A DNA stretch of 29,654 bases from Butyrivibrio sp. UBA3740 (GCA_002372465.1 DFGW01000179.1:1-29654); one strand, 5' to 3'. Shown: positions 16,548 through 25,283, counted from the stretch's first letter. The notes: generated by a model not told the origin, from the letters alone. Translations and numbers: made by a program.

Positions 16548-18554
16548 TTACTCCCCGATGCTGTTGATCGTAAGATGCACCGATGTAACTTCGTCGTCCA
16601 TGACACCTGATGTCACGCCCTCATCTATGTACTCGTAGCCATCAGCTACCTTAATATCCCTGATCTCGTATCTTGAGCCGCAGGGCACGCCACGGCAGAA
16701 ATCATTCAGGTCTGCGTCCAGCCTTCTGCCGTCAACATATACAGAGAAGGTTGCCACTTTACCAAGATTCCAGCTGCCTTTTCCGTCCATAAGACCATTT
16801 ACATCAAGTACAGGATAGAAATACCTGTAGATGGTAGTTCCATTGCCTTCCAGGGTCACCTCCTTAGAGGCGCCAACATAATCATAAACATCACTGTAGG
16901 ACTTTCTCTCTTCATCGTTTCCAAAAAGCGCCGGATCCAGAACATCCCCTAACTGCGCCCGGATTATCCTTGGCTGAAGGGTGTAGCCTCTGCTGCTCTT
17001 ACCGGCAGTCAGGTACGCGTCGGTTTCATCCGTGATCTGGCGGATCCTGTTATTATGGGCATCCACCACCCAATCCTCTATGGTCACATAGCTGTCACCC
17101 TCCCTTGGCACAAACTTAAGCCTCATGGTGCGGGCGTAGCTTCCCATAGTCAGCTCATCGGCCACAAAGGGCTTATATTCGCAGGACCAGTCATCATAAC
17201 CTGACATCTCAACCCTGTACCGCGCCTCGGCAGGAATCCCCTGCCTGAAATCATAGACATCTTCTGCTTCCAGCTTGCCGTTCACATAGAGATTAAATCT
17301 GCCAACGCCTTTCGTGTTGTCAGCCTGGTTCCCGTTTACATCGGCAGCAATGTCCAAAACCGGATAGAAATACCTGTACACCGTCATATTATCCCTATTG
17401 ACCGTAATCTCATCCGAGCAGGATACGTACATGAAGTCCTCAGAATAGGCATTATAGGAAGGATCGCACCCCCAATCGGCGGCGCTTACCACATCTCCCT
17501 TAGAGGCAGCAAGCTCCCTGTTCACAAGCGGGTATTTCCTTCCGCTCTTTCCGGAGCTTAGGTATCTGTCTATCTTATCCGTTATCTCAAGCTTGCGATC
17601 GCCCTTTTCATCAATGACCCAGTCTTCACACCTGACAGTATATTCCCCCTGCCTCGTGGCAAAAGAAATATCGACATTATTACGGTTACTGCCCATAACT
17701 CCAGAAAGTTCCGCCTCCTCATCATACTTATAGGCAGGATTGGTATTCTTGGGAACCACCTCATATTTCGACCCAAAGGGCACACCACTGCAAAAGTCCC
17801 AGGCTTCCGCAGTGACAAGCTTATCATCAACATAGAGGTCAAAGCGTCCGACATCTCCGTCCGCAATCTCATTCTCAGAAGGCCTTACGCCATCAAGACG
17901 ATAGTTCACATCAAGCACAGGATAGAAATACCTGTATACTACCATCTCATCTTCCGTAACCGTTATCTCCCCGGAATTACCCACATACATGTAATCCGAG
18001 TGATAAACCTTATAAGACTTGTCATCTCCCCATCTGGAAGGATTTATCTTATCTCCATTTTTGACCTGTACAGTCCTTTCCTGGGCCTTATAATTCTTAG
18101 TACTCTTCCCATCCTTAAGGAATTTATCAATATCCCCGGTTATCTCCTGTACAGGAGTCCCTTTGGCATCCACGATCCAGTCCTGGCAGGTGACACTGAG
18201 CTGATCTGACCAGTTAGCAGTGTAGCTGAGGTTCCCAAGTCTGCCGTTTCCAACTGTAACGCTCCTGGCAGGCTTATCACCATTTGACCCGGTCCAGCCC
18301 ACAAACCTGAAGCCCTGCCTTGTGGGTATACCCAGATCAATAGCCCCGGAGTTTATGTTATAGGTCTCCACCATGGGCTCCGACCCATCACCCAGATCCA
18401 GCGTAACAGTATAAGTACTAAACAGGATCACCGCAGAACCAATAAGCATGAAAAGAACTATCACCACTATAACAAAAAGAAGAAGTGTGACGTGAAATGT
18501 CCTGCTATTTATCAGTTTTTTTAACTTGTTTTCCTTTTTCTTTTCCCCGTTCAT
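16548..18554 (-). CDS. Membrane-anchored extracellular protein with three copies of an unrecognised ~180-aa module
   Basis: 668 aa. A basic N-terminus and one TM helix (about 21-46) suggest an N-in, C-out anchor. Next come an InlB-type repeat (about 48-115, with FRFVGWTG and YTANW) and three tandem modules at about 120-304, 305-489 and 490-668. Each module has a DW(I/V)(V/I)D opening, an IT...D..L..GKS segment, a W/F-G-(D/C/N)-D/E turn, the invariant YRYFYPVLD, a (V/L)YV(D/N)GK/R strand and DF(C/R).G(V/I)P. Two of the three carry the Cys in DFC.GVP, which may pair with the Cys before DW in the first. I do not recognise the module as a named family. The start is ATG at 18554, 20 nt after the ligase-like gene, with a weak SD, so it is probably coupled. 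Likely a scaffold, sugar-binding or acceptor protein for the neighbouring glycosyltransferases; this is inference. Confidence 0.75.
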   Translation of the reverse strand: MNGEKKKENKLKKLINSRTFHVTLLLFVIVVIVLFMLIGSAVILFSTYTVTLDLGDGSEPMVETYNINSGAIDLGIPTRQGFRFVGWTGSNGDKPARSVTVGNGRLGNLSYTANWSDQLSVTCQDWIVDAKGTPVQEITGDIDKFLKDGKSTKNYKAQERTVQVKNGDKINPSRWGDDKSYKVYHSDYMYVGNSGEITVTEDEMVVYRYFYPVLDVNYRLDGVRPSENEIADGDVGRFDLYVDDKLVTAEAWDFCSGVPFGSKYEVVPKNTNPAYKYDEEAELSGVMGSNRNNVDISFATRQGEYTVRCEDWVIDEKGDRKLEITDKIDRYLSSGKSGRKYPLVNRELAASKGDVVSAADWGCDPSYNAYSEDFMYVSCSDEITVNRDNMTVYRYFYPVLDIAADVNGNQADNTKGVGRFNLYVNGKLEAEDVYDFRQGIPAEARYRVEMSGYDDWSCEYKPFVADELTMGSYARTMRLKFVPREGDSYVTIEDWVVDAHNNRIRQITDETDAYLTAGKSSRGYTLQPRIIRAQLGDVLDPALFGNDEERKSYSDVYDYVGASKEVTLEGNGTTIYRYFYPVLDVNGLMDGKGSWNLGKVATFSVYVDGRRLDADLNDFCRGVPCGSRYEIRDIKVADGYEYIDEGVTSGVMDDEVTSVHLTINSIGE

Positions 18555-18573
18555 ACAAATCCCAACAACCTTC

Positions 18574-21228
18574 TTACCAGTTATGTATTGCCTTATTAAA
18601 GTAAAGCCCGCTGTATCCCATGCCTTTTATAGCCTCCACGAAACCACCATCCGCATTGATGGTAAGAGGTGATTCTCCCTGGGGTACATAGATGCTGAAA
18701 TAGCGCTTCTGGTCCTTTCCGCTTCCCTGGTAGTAATCCCCATACCCTGTCATCTCCTTCACATTGCCCTCGCCGTCGGTGACGTTCATGGTTCCCTGAA
18801 GCACACCGGCGCTCCAGATGGATATTGACCTGTTGTGATCAGTCCACTGAACAGAATAGGAGGCAGGAGTTTTTGGCTTTTCTTCCTTCCTGGGCTCTTC
18901 GGCGGGCGCTTCTGCAGGTGCTTCTGCAGGTGCTTCCTGCCCCTCAGCGACTTCCTCTTCGCCGGCAGCATCACCCTCAGCCTCTGCCTCTTCACCTTCA
19001 GGAACAACTTCCAGATATTCCGATACGGCGTAGAGTGTCCTTCCGTTATATATAACTCTTGACCAGCCGTTTTGACCGATAGCTATGCGCCTTACCGTCT
19101 CTCCCTCTTCAAGGGCATGAACCACCCTGGAGCCGTTGCCGGTGCTTGGGATTGAGCGGAGGTTTACCGTGCCTTCCCGGCCGGAAACCGTCTCTTCTAC
19201 ACTGTCATATGAAGCCTTGGGATCATATATCCTGTAATCTCCGTGACTTACGCCGGCTTCGGGCTCCGAAGGCTCTTCTTCCTCTTCAGCCTCAGCCTCC
19301 TCATCGTCAGCCTCAGGCTCCTGAGCTTCAGCTTCTTCCTCCCCAGCTTCCGTCTCCTCTGATTCCTTTGCCTCTTCCTCTTTAGCTTCAGCACCGGCTT
19401 CTTCCAAAGGCTCTTTTGAGGCCTCAGCGTTCGAAACCAAAGCCTGCGCTTCCTTTTCAGAAGCTTCTTCTACCGGCTCATTGGCAGCAAGCTCAAGCCT
19501 ATTCTCGGCAGCTTCAGCCTCAGCCTGTGCTGCCAGCTGTTCCTGTCTGTGGGTAACAGCCACCTGTACCAGGGACTCTTCCGAGCCGGCATTGCCCACA
19601 GGCATGACTACGCGATAGAGAGCAAAGGCCACCATTATAAGAAGTGAAGCAGCAAAAACCGCCGCCAGAAGTGCGCAGGCCTGAGGAGCAAAGGCTCTTG
19701 CCAGCACAACCCCCTTTGAGGATTCTTCTTTTCCATTATTTCTATGCTCTGCCTTGATAGCTTCCTTAACCCGCTGTGGCACCCAGATAACCTGAAGATT
19801 GCTTTCTTCCTTAGCCTCGGGAGCATCCTCTTCCACAAGGGTCATTGAAGCAGCCAGGGCAAAGCCCAGGAATATCAGATATGTCGGTGTCGATTCAGAG
19901 GAGAAGGGGTAAAAGAGACTTTGTGCCATGAACATGACAGCAATCAGGATATAGCCCCTTGAAAGTTCCCCCTGTCCGGGATTGGTCCATCCCTTATAAA
20001 AAACGCCAAGCACGACAAGGCCAAGCAGGAGCATGATCCCGGCACCGATCACTCCGTAAACAGCCAGCACATGCCAGATTTCTCCACTTGATGAGTTAAC
20101 TGCATTCCAGAGACCGGAAGAAAAGCCTGCAATGGCCTTTCCTCCAATTGTATCCTTAAGACTGTTCCCTCGGCTGCCAAAGATGAAGGTGATGGCAAGA
20201 AGAGTAAGAACCACAGGGATAGCTCTTTTAAACCAGGCAGAAAGCCCCGTCATAAGGGTCTGATCCCCGTCCTTGTCCATGGGAACCTTGTCCCAGTAGC
20301 TGGTGATAATAAGTCCCGCTACGGCAATGACGATGTCGATATAGATGCTGTATTCCAGGTCAAACTGCCTGGTATAGCCTTTTATGCCAAAATAGGTCAG
20401 CAGCGGTGTATTCGATGCGCAGAAGGCAAAGGCAAAAAGCAGGATAAAGTTCTTTTTCAAAAAGCCGGCTGTGGGCTTTCCAAGGAACTGCAGACACATC
20501 AGATACAGGAACAGGATCATGAAGGCAGCCATGTCGCCGTACATGAAAAGAGCCACCGTCCCCACAACAAAGTACCCAAGATATACATTCTGTGCCCTTT
20601 GCGCCTTCTCCGTGATATAGAGAAAAGAGCTAACGGCGCAGCAAAGGAGCATGGAAGGAATGATCTTCGACGGCGTGCCAAGGAGCTTCTCTATGCCAAG
20701 AAGTGTCGGGGTTCCGGTGATGACAAATCTGATGATGCTGAGATAAACAAAAGTGTAGGAAGCAAGAAAGATGTGCATGTAGTACCTGCTCTCCTGATCT
20801 ATGAAGCTCACACAGAAAGGAAGCAGGAAAAATCCAATATACAGATAGGTATGCCCCAGTTCGCCGCTGAACTTAGACATCTGCACTGCAAACAGGATAA
20901 GTACCAGCACAAATGTGACAAAGACAAAGAGCATCCCTCTCCCCAAAGACAGCTTCGAGGCTCCGCCTTTGAAAAGGAGCTTTAGGATACACCAAAGGCT
21001 CATTATCAGGATGAGGATGCCAAAAAGCATATCCTTCATGGATATGCTAAGAAATGCTGTTTCTTCAAATATAAGCAGCGGGAACAGGAACAAAAGCACC
21101 CTTGTCATGTAGTCAACAAGCCTGTCAGAGCTCTTTGAAGGCTCCGGGTTGACTATTTTAAGAATGCTATTTAGTGATTTTCCCCCTGATACTTTTTTCT
21201 TATCTTTTTTGGGCTTTGAGGCCTTCAT
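18574..21228 (-). CDS. O-antigen ligase/polymerase-like membrane protein fused to an extracellular SH3 domain
   Basis: 884 aa. A basic N-terminus is followed by about 12-13 hydrophobic spans (about 40-480) in the style of Wzy/WaaL/PglL proteins. A large loop with SRGNSLKDTIGG and W-N is followed by SSGEIWHVLAVYGVIGAG, whose His and GxxG resemble the conserved loop end of that family. A further TM (about 517-543) leads into a long Glu/Ala-rich linker (about 555-660). Then come a bacterial SH3 domain (about 675-745, with VNLRSIPS and NGWSRVIYNGRTLYAVSEYL), a second Glu/Pro/Ala linker and a C-terminal domain (about 793-884) I do not recognise. A ligase of this type would join a lipid-linked glycan to an acceptor; the SH3 part would place it at the wall. 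SD GGGAG lies 13 nt before the ATG. It overlaps the upstream gene by 4 nt (ATGA), so the two are co-translated. Confidence 0.75.
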   Translation of the reverse strand: MKASKPKKDKKKVSGGKSLNSILKIVNPEPSKSSDRLVDYMTRVLLFLFPLLIFEETAFLSISMKDMLFGILILIMSLWCILKLLFKGGASKLSLGRGMLFVFVTFVLVLILFAVQMSKFSGELGHTYLYIGFFLLPFCVSFIDQESRYYMHIFLASYTFVYLSIIRFVITGTPTLLGIEKLLGTPSKIIPSMLLCCAVSSFLYITEKAQRAQNVYLGYFVVGTVALFMYGDMAAFMILFLYLMCLQFLGKPTAGFLKKNFILLFAFAFCASNTPLLTYFGIKGYTRQFDLEYSIYIDIVIAVAGLIITSYWDKVPMDKDGDQTLMTGLSAWFKRAIPVVLTLLAITFIFGSRGNSLKDTIGGKAIAGFSSGLWNAVNSSSGEIWHVLAVYGVIGAGIMLLLGLVVLGVFYKGWTNPGQGELSRGYILIAVMFMAQSLFYPFSSESTPTYLIFLGFALAASMTLVEEDAPEAKEESNLQVIWVPQRVKEAIKAEHRNNGKEESSKGVVLARAFAPQACALLAAVFAASLLIMVAFALYRVVMPVGNAGSEESLVQVAVTHRQEQLAAQAEAEAAENRLELAANEPVEEASEKEAQALVSNAEASKEPLEEAGAEAKEEEAKESEETEAGEEEAEAQEPEADDEEAEAEEEEEPSEPEAGVSHGDYRIYDPKASYDSVEETVSGREGTVNLRSIPSTGNGSRVVHALEEGETVRRIAIGQNGWSRVIYNGRTLYAVSEYLEVVPEGEEAEAEGDAAGEEEVAEGQEAPAEAPAEAPAEEPRKEEKPKTPASYSVQWTDHNRSISIWSAGVLQGTMNVTDGEGNVKEMTGYGDYYQGSGKDQKRYFSIYVPQGESPLTINADGGFVEAIKGMGYSGLYFNKAIHNW

Positions 21229-21731
21229 TCTTTTGCACTTTCTCCCTTGTCAGATGAATTGTGCCTGATGCTGGTAACCACGATTGCTACAACCGCAACC
21301 ACGATGATGCATATAATGGCGATCCTCCATATCCTGGCGCTCCTTGCAGCCTTCATCTGGGCTACATAGGATTCGATCCAGGCTTTATCAGTCTGGGAAC
21401 GCTTTTCCAGCTCCTGTGCCGCAGCCTCATCAGCAAGACCGCCAAGGGCATCGCTGTCAGCCTCAGAGACATAAAGGTCGCTTCCCTTGTACATGATATG
21501 GAACCAGCCATTTTCCTGCCCTTCCACCAGTACCATCTCTCCGGCGCCGATTTGGGTCTGCCCTGCTGAAGTATCTGCACTGTCGTAGGCTGTTAGTTCA
21601 CGGGTTGTGGTCTGGAAGCTTCCTGTCAGCTGGTCGGAAGCACAGGCGCTATTCTTAAGGTAAAAAAGCCCGCACACCATAAGGGTAAGTCCCAGTATTG
21701 TTCTGATGATTCTGTCTTTATTTCTTTTCAT
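21225..21731 (-). CDS. Small two-span membrane protein with extracellular SH3-like domain
   Basis: 168 aa. A hydrophobic N-terminal segment (about 10-30, ending CASD) may be a signal peptide or anchor. An SH3-like domain follows (about 42-92: TAYDSADTSAG, GEMVLVEGQENGWFHIMYKG, LYVSE), then a helical Ala/Glu/Lys stretch, a TM span (about 136-157, IAIICIIVVAVVAIVV) and a short charged cytosolic tail. The SH3 segment resembles that of the ligase-like protein encoded next (NGW..V/IMY.G..LYVSE), which suggests shared wall localisation or direct partnership. The start is ATG at 21731, overlapping the GT2 gene by 14 nt, with GAGG 9 nt upstream. The end overlaps the next start by 4 nt. Probably an accessory subunit of the glycosylation complex. 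Confidence 0.75.
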   Translation of the reverse strand: MKRNKDRIIRTILGLTLMVCGLFYLKNSACASDQLTGSFQTTTRELTAYDSADTSAGQTQIGAGEMVLVEGQENGWFHIMYKGSDLYVSEADSDALGGLADEAAAQELEKRSQTDKAWIESYVAQMKAARSARIWRIAIICIIVVAVVAIVVTSIRHNSSDKGESAKE

Positions 21732-22719
21732 TATCTTCTGCCTCTTTGTAATCTCTTTTTATATTAAGGTCAGAGCTGTCCCTGCCGTATTCAATACTCT
21801 TAACATGGAACTGGATGTCCTGTATAATGCGCCGGTTCGCAGCTATGGTATCTGCAAGGACGCCGATAATAAAGATGAGGAATCCAATGATTATAAGTGT
21901 ACAACCAAGTATCAGGGACTGTACATGTCCACTACTGGTCCCATGTGCCATAAAGTAAAGAAATCTTACTCCGATACCCACTCCACAAACAATAAAGGGA
22001 ATACTTATAATGGTGAAAGCCTTAAGGGGCTTATACATTACATAGGCCCGAAGGATGGTAAGCATGGACTTCTTCACATATCCCCAGATACTCTTAAAGA
22101 GTCTCGATGGCCTAAGCTCTGCGTTGGTCCTTATGGGCACACTCATCATGGGGATGTTCTCTCTTCCTGCCTGAACTATGGTCTCAAGAGTGTAGGTATA
22201 ATCATTTACAACGTTGAGCTTCATGGCAGCTTCACGGGAAAGAGCCCTGAAACCACTGGGAGCATCAGGGATATTGGTCTTGGAGGCCCGACGAACTGCC
22301 CAGCTGCCAAGGTGCTGGAGCTTCTTCTTGATGTAGGAGAAGTGCTCCGTCTCATCAATGGGTCTTGCGCCGATGACGATATCTGCCTCGCCATTTAAGA
22401 TGGGCCGTACTATCTTCTCAATGTCTTCGCCCTTGTACTGATCATCAGCATCAGTATTGACGATGATGTCTGCTCCGCACCGAAGGCACCCGTCAAGTCC
22501 CGCAACAAAGCCCTTGGCAAGGCCCTGGTTCTGCTTGAAGCTGACGATGTGGTCAACGCCCCAGTTCCTGGCAACCTCCACAGTGTTGTCCTTACTTCCA
22601 TCGTTGATGATAAGATATTCTATCTCATCTACCCCGTCGATATGTTTCGGCAGGTCATTGAGTGCCACCTCCAGAGTTTCCGCCTCGTTGTAGCAAGGTA
22701 TCTGGATAATAAGTTTCAT
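21718..22719 (-). CDS. Family 2 glycosyltransferase, DPM1/GtrB-like, with two C-terminal TM helices
   Basis: 333 aa. GT-A fold typical of polyprenyl-phosphate sugar synthases: IQIPCYNEAETLEVAL (nucleotide-binding start), LIINDGSKDNT, then the metal-binding D90-A-D92-D93 in VNTDADDQY and a SGFRALSREAA acceptor-side motif. Two TM helices follow (about 230-255 and 268-292), as in GtrB/DPM-type membrane-anchored enzymes, then a cytosolic charged tail. Expected reaction: transfer of a hexose from a nucleotide sugar to undecaprenyl phosphate on the inner face, giving the donor that GT-C enzymes use outside. SD GGGGGGAG lies 6 nt before the ATG. The ATG overlaps the stop of the preceding GT-C-like gene by one base (TGATG), so the two are coupled. 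The sugar cannot be read from sequence. Confidence 0.87.
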   Translation of the reverse strand: MKLIIQIPCYNEAETLEVALNDLPKHIDGVDEIEYLIINDGSKDNTVEVARNWGVDHIVSFKQNQGLAKGFVAGLDGCLRCGADIIVNTDADDQYKGEDIEKIVRPILNGEADIVIGARPIDETEHFSYIKKKLQHLGSWAVRRASKTNIPDAPSGFRALSREAAMKLNVVNDYTYTLETIVQAGRENIPMMSVPIRTNAELRPSRLFKSIWGYVKKSMLTILRAYVMYKPLKAFTIISIPFIVCGVGIGVRFLYFMAHGTSSGHVQSLILGCTLIIIGFLIFIIGVLADTIAANRRIIQDIQFHVKSIEYGRDSSDLNIKRDYKEAEDNEKK

Positions 22720-24491
22720 CAGTTTCTCCCCCCGGCATCGTTATAGTATAGATCAAAATGGCCTGACTCCCAGGAATGGTCATACCTGTCAGCAAGCTCC
22801 AAATTCAGTTCACTCTCAAAATCCACAAGAACAAGGTCATCGGGGCGGATATCCGCAAGCGCCGTTAAGTCATCTGCATATACCACACGGATATGTTCAT
22901 CCCGTAGCCTTAGCTGTATGGTATCTATATATTCCAGTCCGCCCTCATAGAGCAGAACTATGTCTCCCTCGTGTCCGGACTCTCTCAGATCCCTGATCTC
23001 ATCCGCCACCTGTATGTCCCCATAGATATAGACCTGTCCGATATAGATGAAATGGTTACAGGCATGGTAGGAAAGACCTATGAGGAATAAATGGATCACA
23101 CACAGAACATAGATATTGCTTTTCTTCTTGTAAAAAGAAACTAATACAATAATTATACACGTTATAAGCAGCGAAAACACGATATTTGCAATAATTGTCT
23201 GCATTGGCCTTACATTTTCTTCATCAAGGAAGTAGCTCATGCCGATCATCAGCATACCGTGTGGGTCTGTAAAGTATCCAAGGTTCCTATGGGCAACCAG
23301 GCAGGATACAATGCCACCAAGGGCGATGATGATGTCAGAAACCACTATCTTCCTGATATATCCGGCGCAGGTCACCAGCTCGTATATTCCGATAACAGCA
23401 AGCAGAGGAACTACAAAGTCAAAGTATCTGCCGTGGAGGAAAAGATCAAACCTCTCCGCCCCCGGATCTGCGCTGGCAATAAGATATATGCACATGACCA
23501 GGAACTGGGCAAGGGATGCCAGGAGGATGAACAGTGCGCTTAAATCTCTTTTCACAGTTCTTTTTATAAGGTGATATATCCCGATATAGGCAGTTCCTAA
23601 GGTGGCGCAGCCAAGATAGAGAATCTTGCCACACATACTTATAAGGAACCGTCCCACCCCCTTTGGGGAGAGCAGGTCTTTTAGCTTGGAGGTCTGGCCG
23701 GAATAATCGTTTATTGCAGTCAGGTTTTCTTTTCCCCCGGAATAAAGGAGTGCAATTACCAGGTCCTTAATGTGGAGGCACAAAAGAAATCCAAGAAACA
23801 GGAATACTATCGCCAAGGCGGCAGAAAAGAAGCGATTACTGGGTTTGTAGGTGTCAGCTTCTGCCCCGTCGCGCCGGATAAAGAGGCTTATGGCCACTGT
23901 TATGGCAACTGCAGCCACTATCCCCACCGTCCTCATGTGGACCGAATAGGTATAAATTGTAGCCAGTGCCAGAAGGATCCCACGTATGGGTGAGGGCTTT
24001 TCCAGGAAGCAGAGCATGGCATAGACCACGACAGTATACATGAAAAAGAGGAGTGCCTCTGACATGGTCATCTGGGTGTAAAAGACCCATGAAGGGTAAA
24101 GCACTGCCATCCCTGCCAGCAGGACCTTCAGAAGTCTGTCAGCAGCTTTAAATAACTTGTCCAATATCTTTATCAGGAGGAAAAATGCCGCGACCTGAAG
24201 GCACATGTTGATAATGACCGCCGCCCGGTATGCAGTTATGGAGTCGGAAAAGAACCTTATGATAGGGGTAAGGATCAAAGAATAGCCGAAGGAATAAAAA
24301 GAACCGATAGATGTTATCTCACTGAAATCGTAGCCCAGGATTCCTGCAGCTACGGCCCAGTAGCCAAATTCATCCGGAAACAGGGAAAAGCCGTAGATCC
24401 CCCGGATCCCGTACATGCACAGACAGACAAGTGAAAAAACAATAACCACCTTGATTAATATGCAGTTATATTTGCTCACTTCTCTCCCCAT
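22719..24491 (-). CDS. GT-C-like polytopic membrane glycosyltransferase (first gene of operon)
   Basis: 590 aa with about 11-12 hydrophobic spans and a soluble C-terminal domain of about 95 residues (VADEIRDLRESGHEGDIVLLYEGG...). After the first span is FPDEFGYWAVAAG, where GT-C enzymes of the PMT/ArnT type keep a catalytic acidic residue. SEALLFFMYTVV and HGRYFDFVVPLL follow. It is similar in plan to the protein encoded at 14739-16433, so the operon holds two related enzymes at its two ends. ATG at 24491 is chosen because GGGGAG lies 6 nt upstream; the ATG at 24512 has no SD. Transcription probably starts within or through the region beyond the terminator at 24524. Predicted to move a sugar from the lipid carrier made by the next gene product onto an outer-face acceptor. 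Confidence 0.7.
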   Translation of the reverse strand: MGREVSKYNCILIKVVIVFSLVCLCMYGIRGIYGFSLFPDEFGYWAVAAGILGYDFSEITSIGSFYSFGYSLILTPIIRFFSDSITAYRAAVIINMCLQVAAFFLLIKILDKLFKAADRLLKVLLAGMAVLYPSWVFYTQMTMSEALLFFMYTVVVYAMLCFLEKPSPIRGILLALATIYTYSVHMRTVGIVAAVAITVAISLFIRRDGAEADTYKPSNRFFSAALAIVFLFLGFLLCLHIKDLVIALLYSGGKENLTAINDYSGQTSKLKDLLSPKGVGRFLISMCGKILYLGCATLGTAYIGIYHLIKRTVKRDLSALFILLASLAQFLVMCIYLIASADPGAERFDLFLHGRYFDFVVPLLAVIGIYELVTCAGYIRKIVVSDIIIALGGIVSCLVAHRNLGYFTDPHGMLMIGMSYFLDEENVRPMQTIIANIVFSLLITCIIIVLVSFYKKKSNIYVLCVIHLFLIGLSYHACNHFIYIGQVYIYGDIQVADEIRDLRESGHEGDIVLLYEGGLEYIDTIQLRLRDEHIRVVYADDLTALADIRPDDLVLVDFESELNLELADRYDHSWESGHFDLYYNDAGGRN

Positions 24492-24523
24492 GCAAAACTC
24501 CCCAACATCCATATACTAAAAGC

Positions 24524-24551
24524 GGGAAATGACTCCAAGGAGCCATTTCCC
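24524..24551 (-). terminator. Intrinsic terminator after the small secreted protein gene
   Basis: GGGAAATG (24524-24531) and CTCC pair with GGAG and CATTTCCC (24544-24551), with one A/C mismatch and a 2-nt loop. On the minus strand it is followed by GCTTTTAG. It lies 42 nt past the stop at 24594, separating that gene from the envelope operon, though leaky read-through is possible. Confidence 0.7.
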
Positions 24552-24593
24552 TGCCAATTATTCATATACAAGCGATTCTGCTATCCAATGCAA

Positions 24594-25217
24594 TTACTTG
24601 CAAAGAAGTCCATAGCCTGCAAGTCCGCCTGTGATATTGAATGTGATCTTGCCATTCTCAACAGTTACAGGAACCATCTCGATTGCTCCACCGGGAAGAA
24701 CCTTAACTACATAGTATGTAAGGTTAGGGTTGTAGTTCTTGATGCCCATTGTAAATGGAACTGAAACGCCTTCAGGAAGCTCTGTGAACTTGCCATTTGT
24801 AAGCTTACCAAGGTCAATATTGATACCACCAAGTGTTGTAGCACCAACAGAAGCTGCTGCAGCGTCAAAGCTTGCATATACAGCGCCGCTCTTATTGCGA
24901 TCAACAGTATAAGCTGATACGAAAGGTGTCTCATTAGCTGCAAGACCTGCTTCCTGCTTGAGCTGAGCTGCAGACTCTCTTACAGCAACGCCTGTAAATG
25001 GAGAATCAGCCTTGACAGCAAAAGCACCGGGAAGCTCATTCTTAACAACTTCGCCACCTGCAACTACCTGGCTTGTAGACTTAACCTCTTCTACAACAGG
25101 TGTAGCCTCGCTGCTGGATGAGCCAGCTGAATCTGTAGCACCGGCAGTAAGAGGCATAACAAGCATTGATGCTGCCATTGTAACAGCCAGTACCTTCTTA
25201 AGTGATTTAATACTCAT
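24594..25217 (-). CDS. Small secreted protein of unknown function
   Basis: 207 aa with a clear signal peptide (basic start, hydrophobic core to about residue 27, GATDSAG). After a short Ser/Glu/Val linker the mature part is Ala/Gly/Val-rich and predicted beta-rich: SPFTGVAVRESAAQLKQEAG, AVYASFDAAAAS, GINIDLGKL, SVPFTMGIKNYNPN, TYYVVKVLPGG. It ends ITGGLAGYGLLCK. There is no anchor, and the single Cys lies at the C-terminal end. The family is not recognised. The gene has its own promoter (25284-25311), an SD (GGGAG, 10 nt before ATG) and a terminator. Its codons look restricted (GCA, ACA, CTT, AAG), so it may be abundantly expressed. Position between the two polysaccharide clusters suggests an envelope role, but nothing shows which. 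Confidence 0.8.
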   Translation of the reverse strand: MSIKSLKKVLAVTMAASMLVMPLTAGATDSAGSSSSEATPVVEEVKSTSQVVAGGEVVKNELPGAFAVKADSPFTGVAVRESAAQLKQEAGLAANETPFVSAYTVDRNKSGAVYASFDAAAASVGATTLGGINIDLGKLTNGKFTELPEGVSVPFTMGIKNYNPNLTYYVVKVLPGGAIEMVPVTVENGKITFNITGGLAGYGLLCK

Positions 25218-25283
25218 AACTTTTGTCTCCCTTCATGAAGAAATTTGTTATTGATTTTTCATATAAGAATTTGCCACATTCCT

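Noticed and set aside
15652..16610. Several plus-strand open frames within the membrane protein gene
   Set aside because: Overlapping shadow frames with no SD or recognisable domain, antisense to a clear multispan protein.
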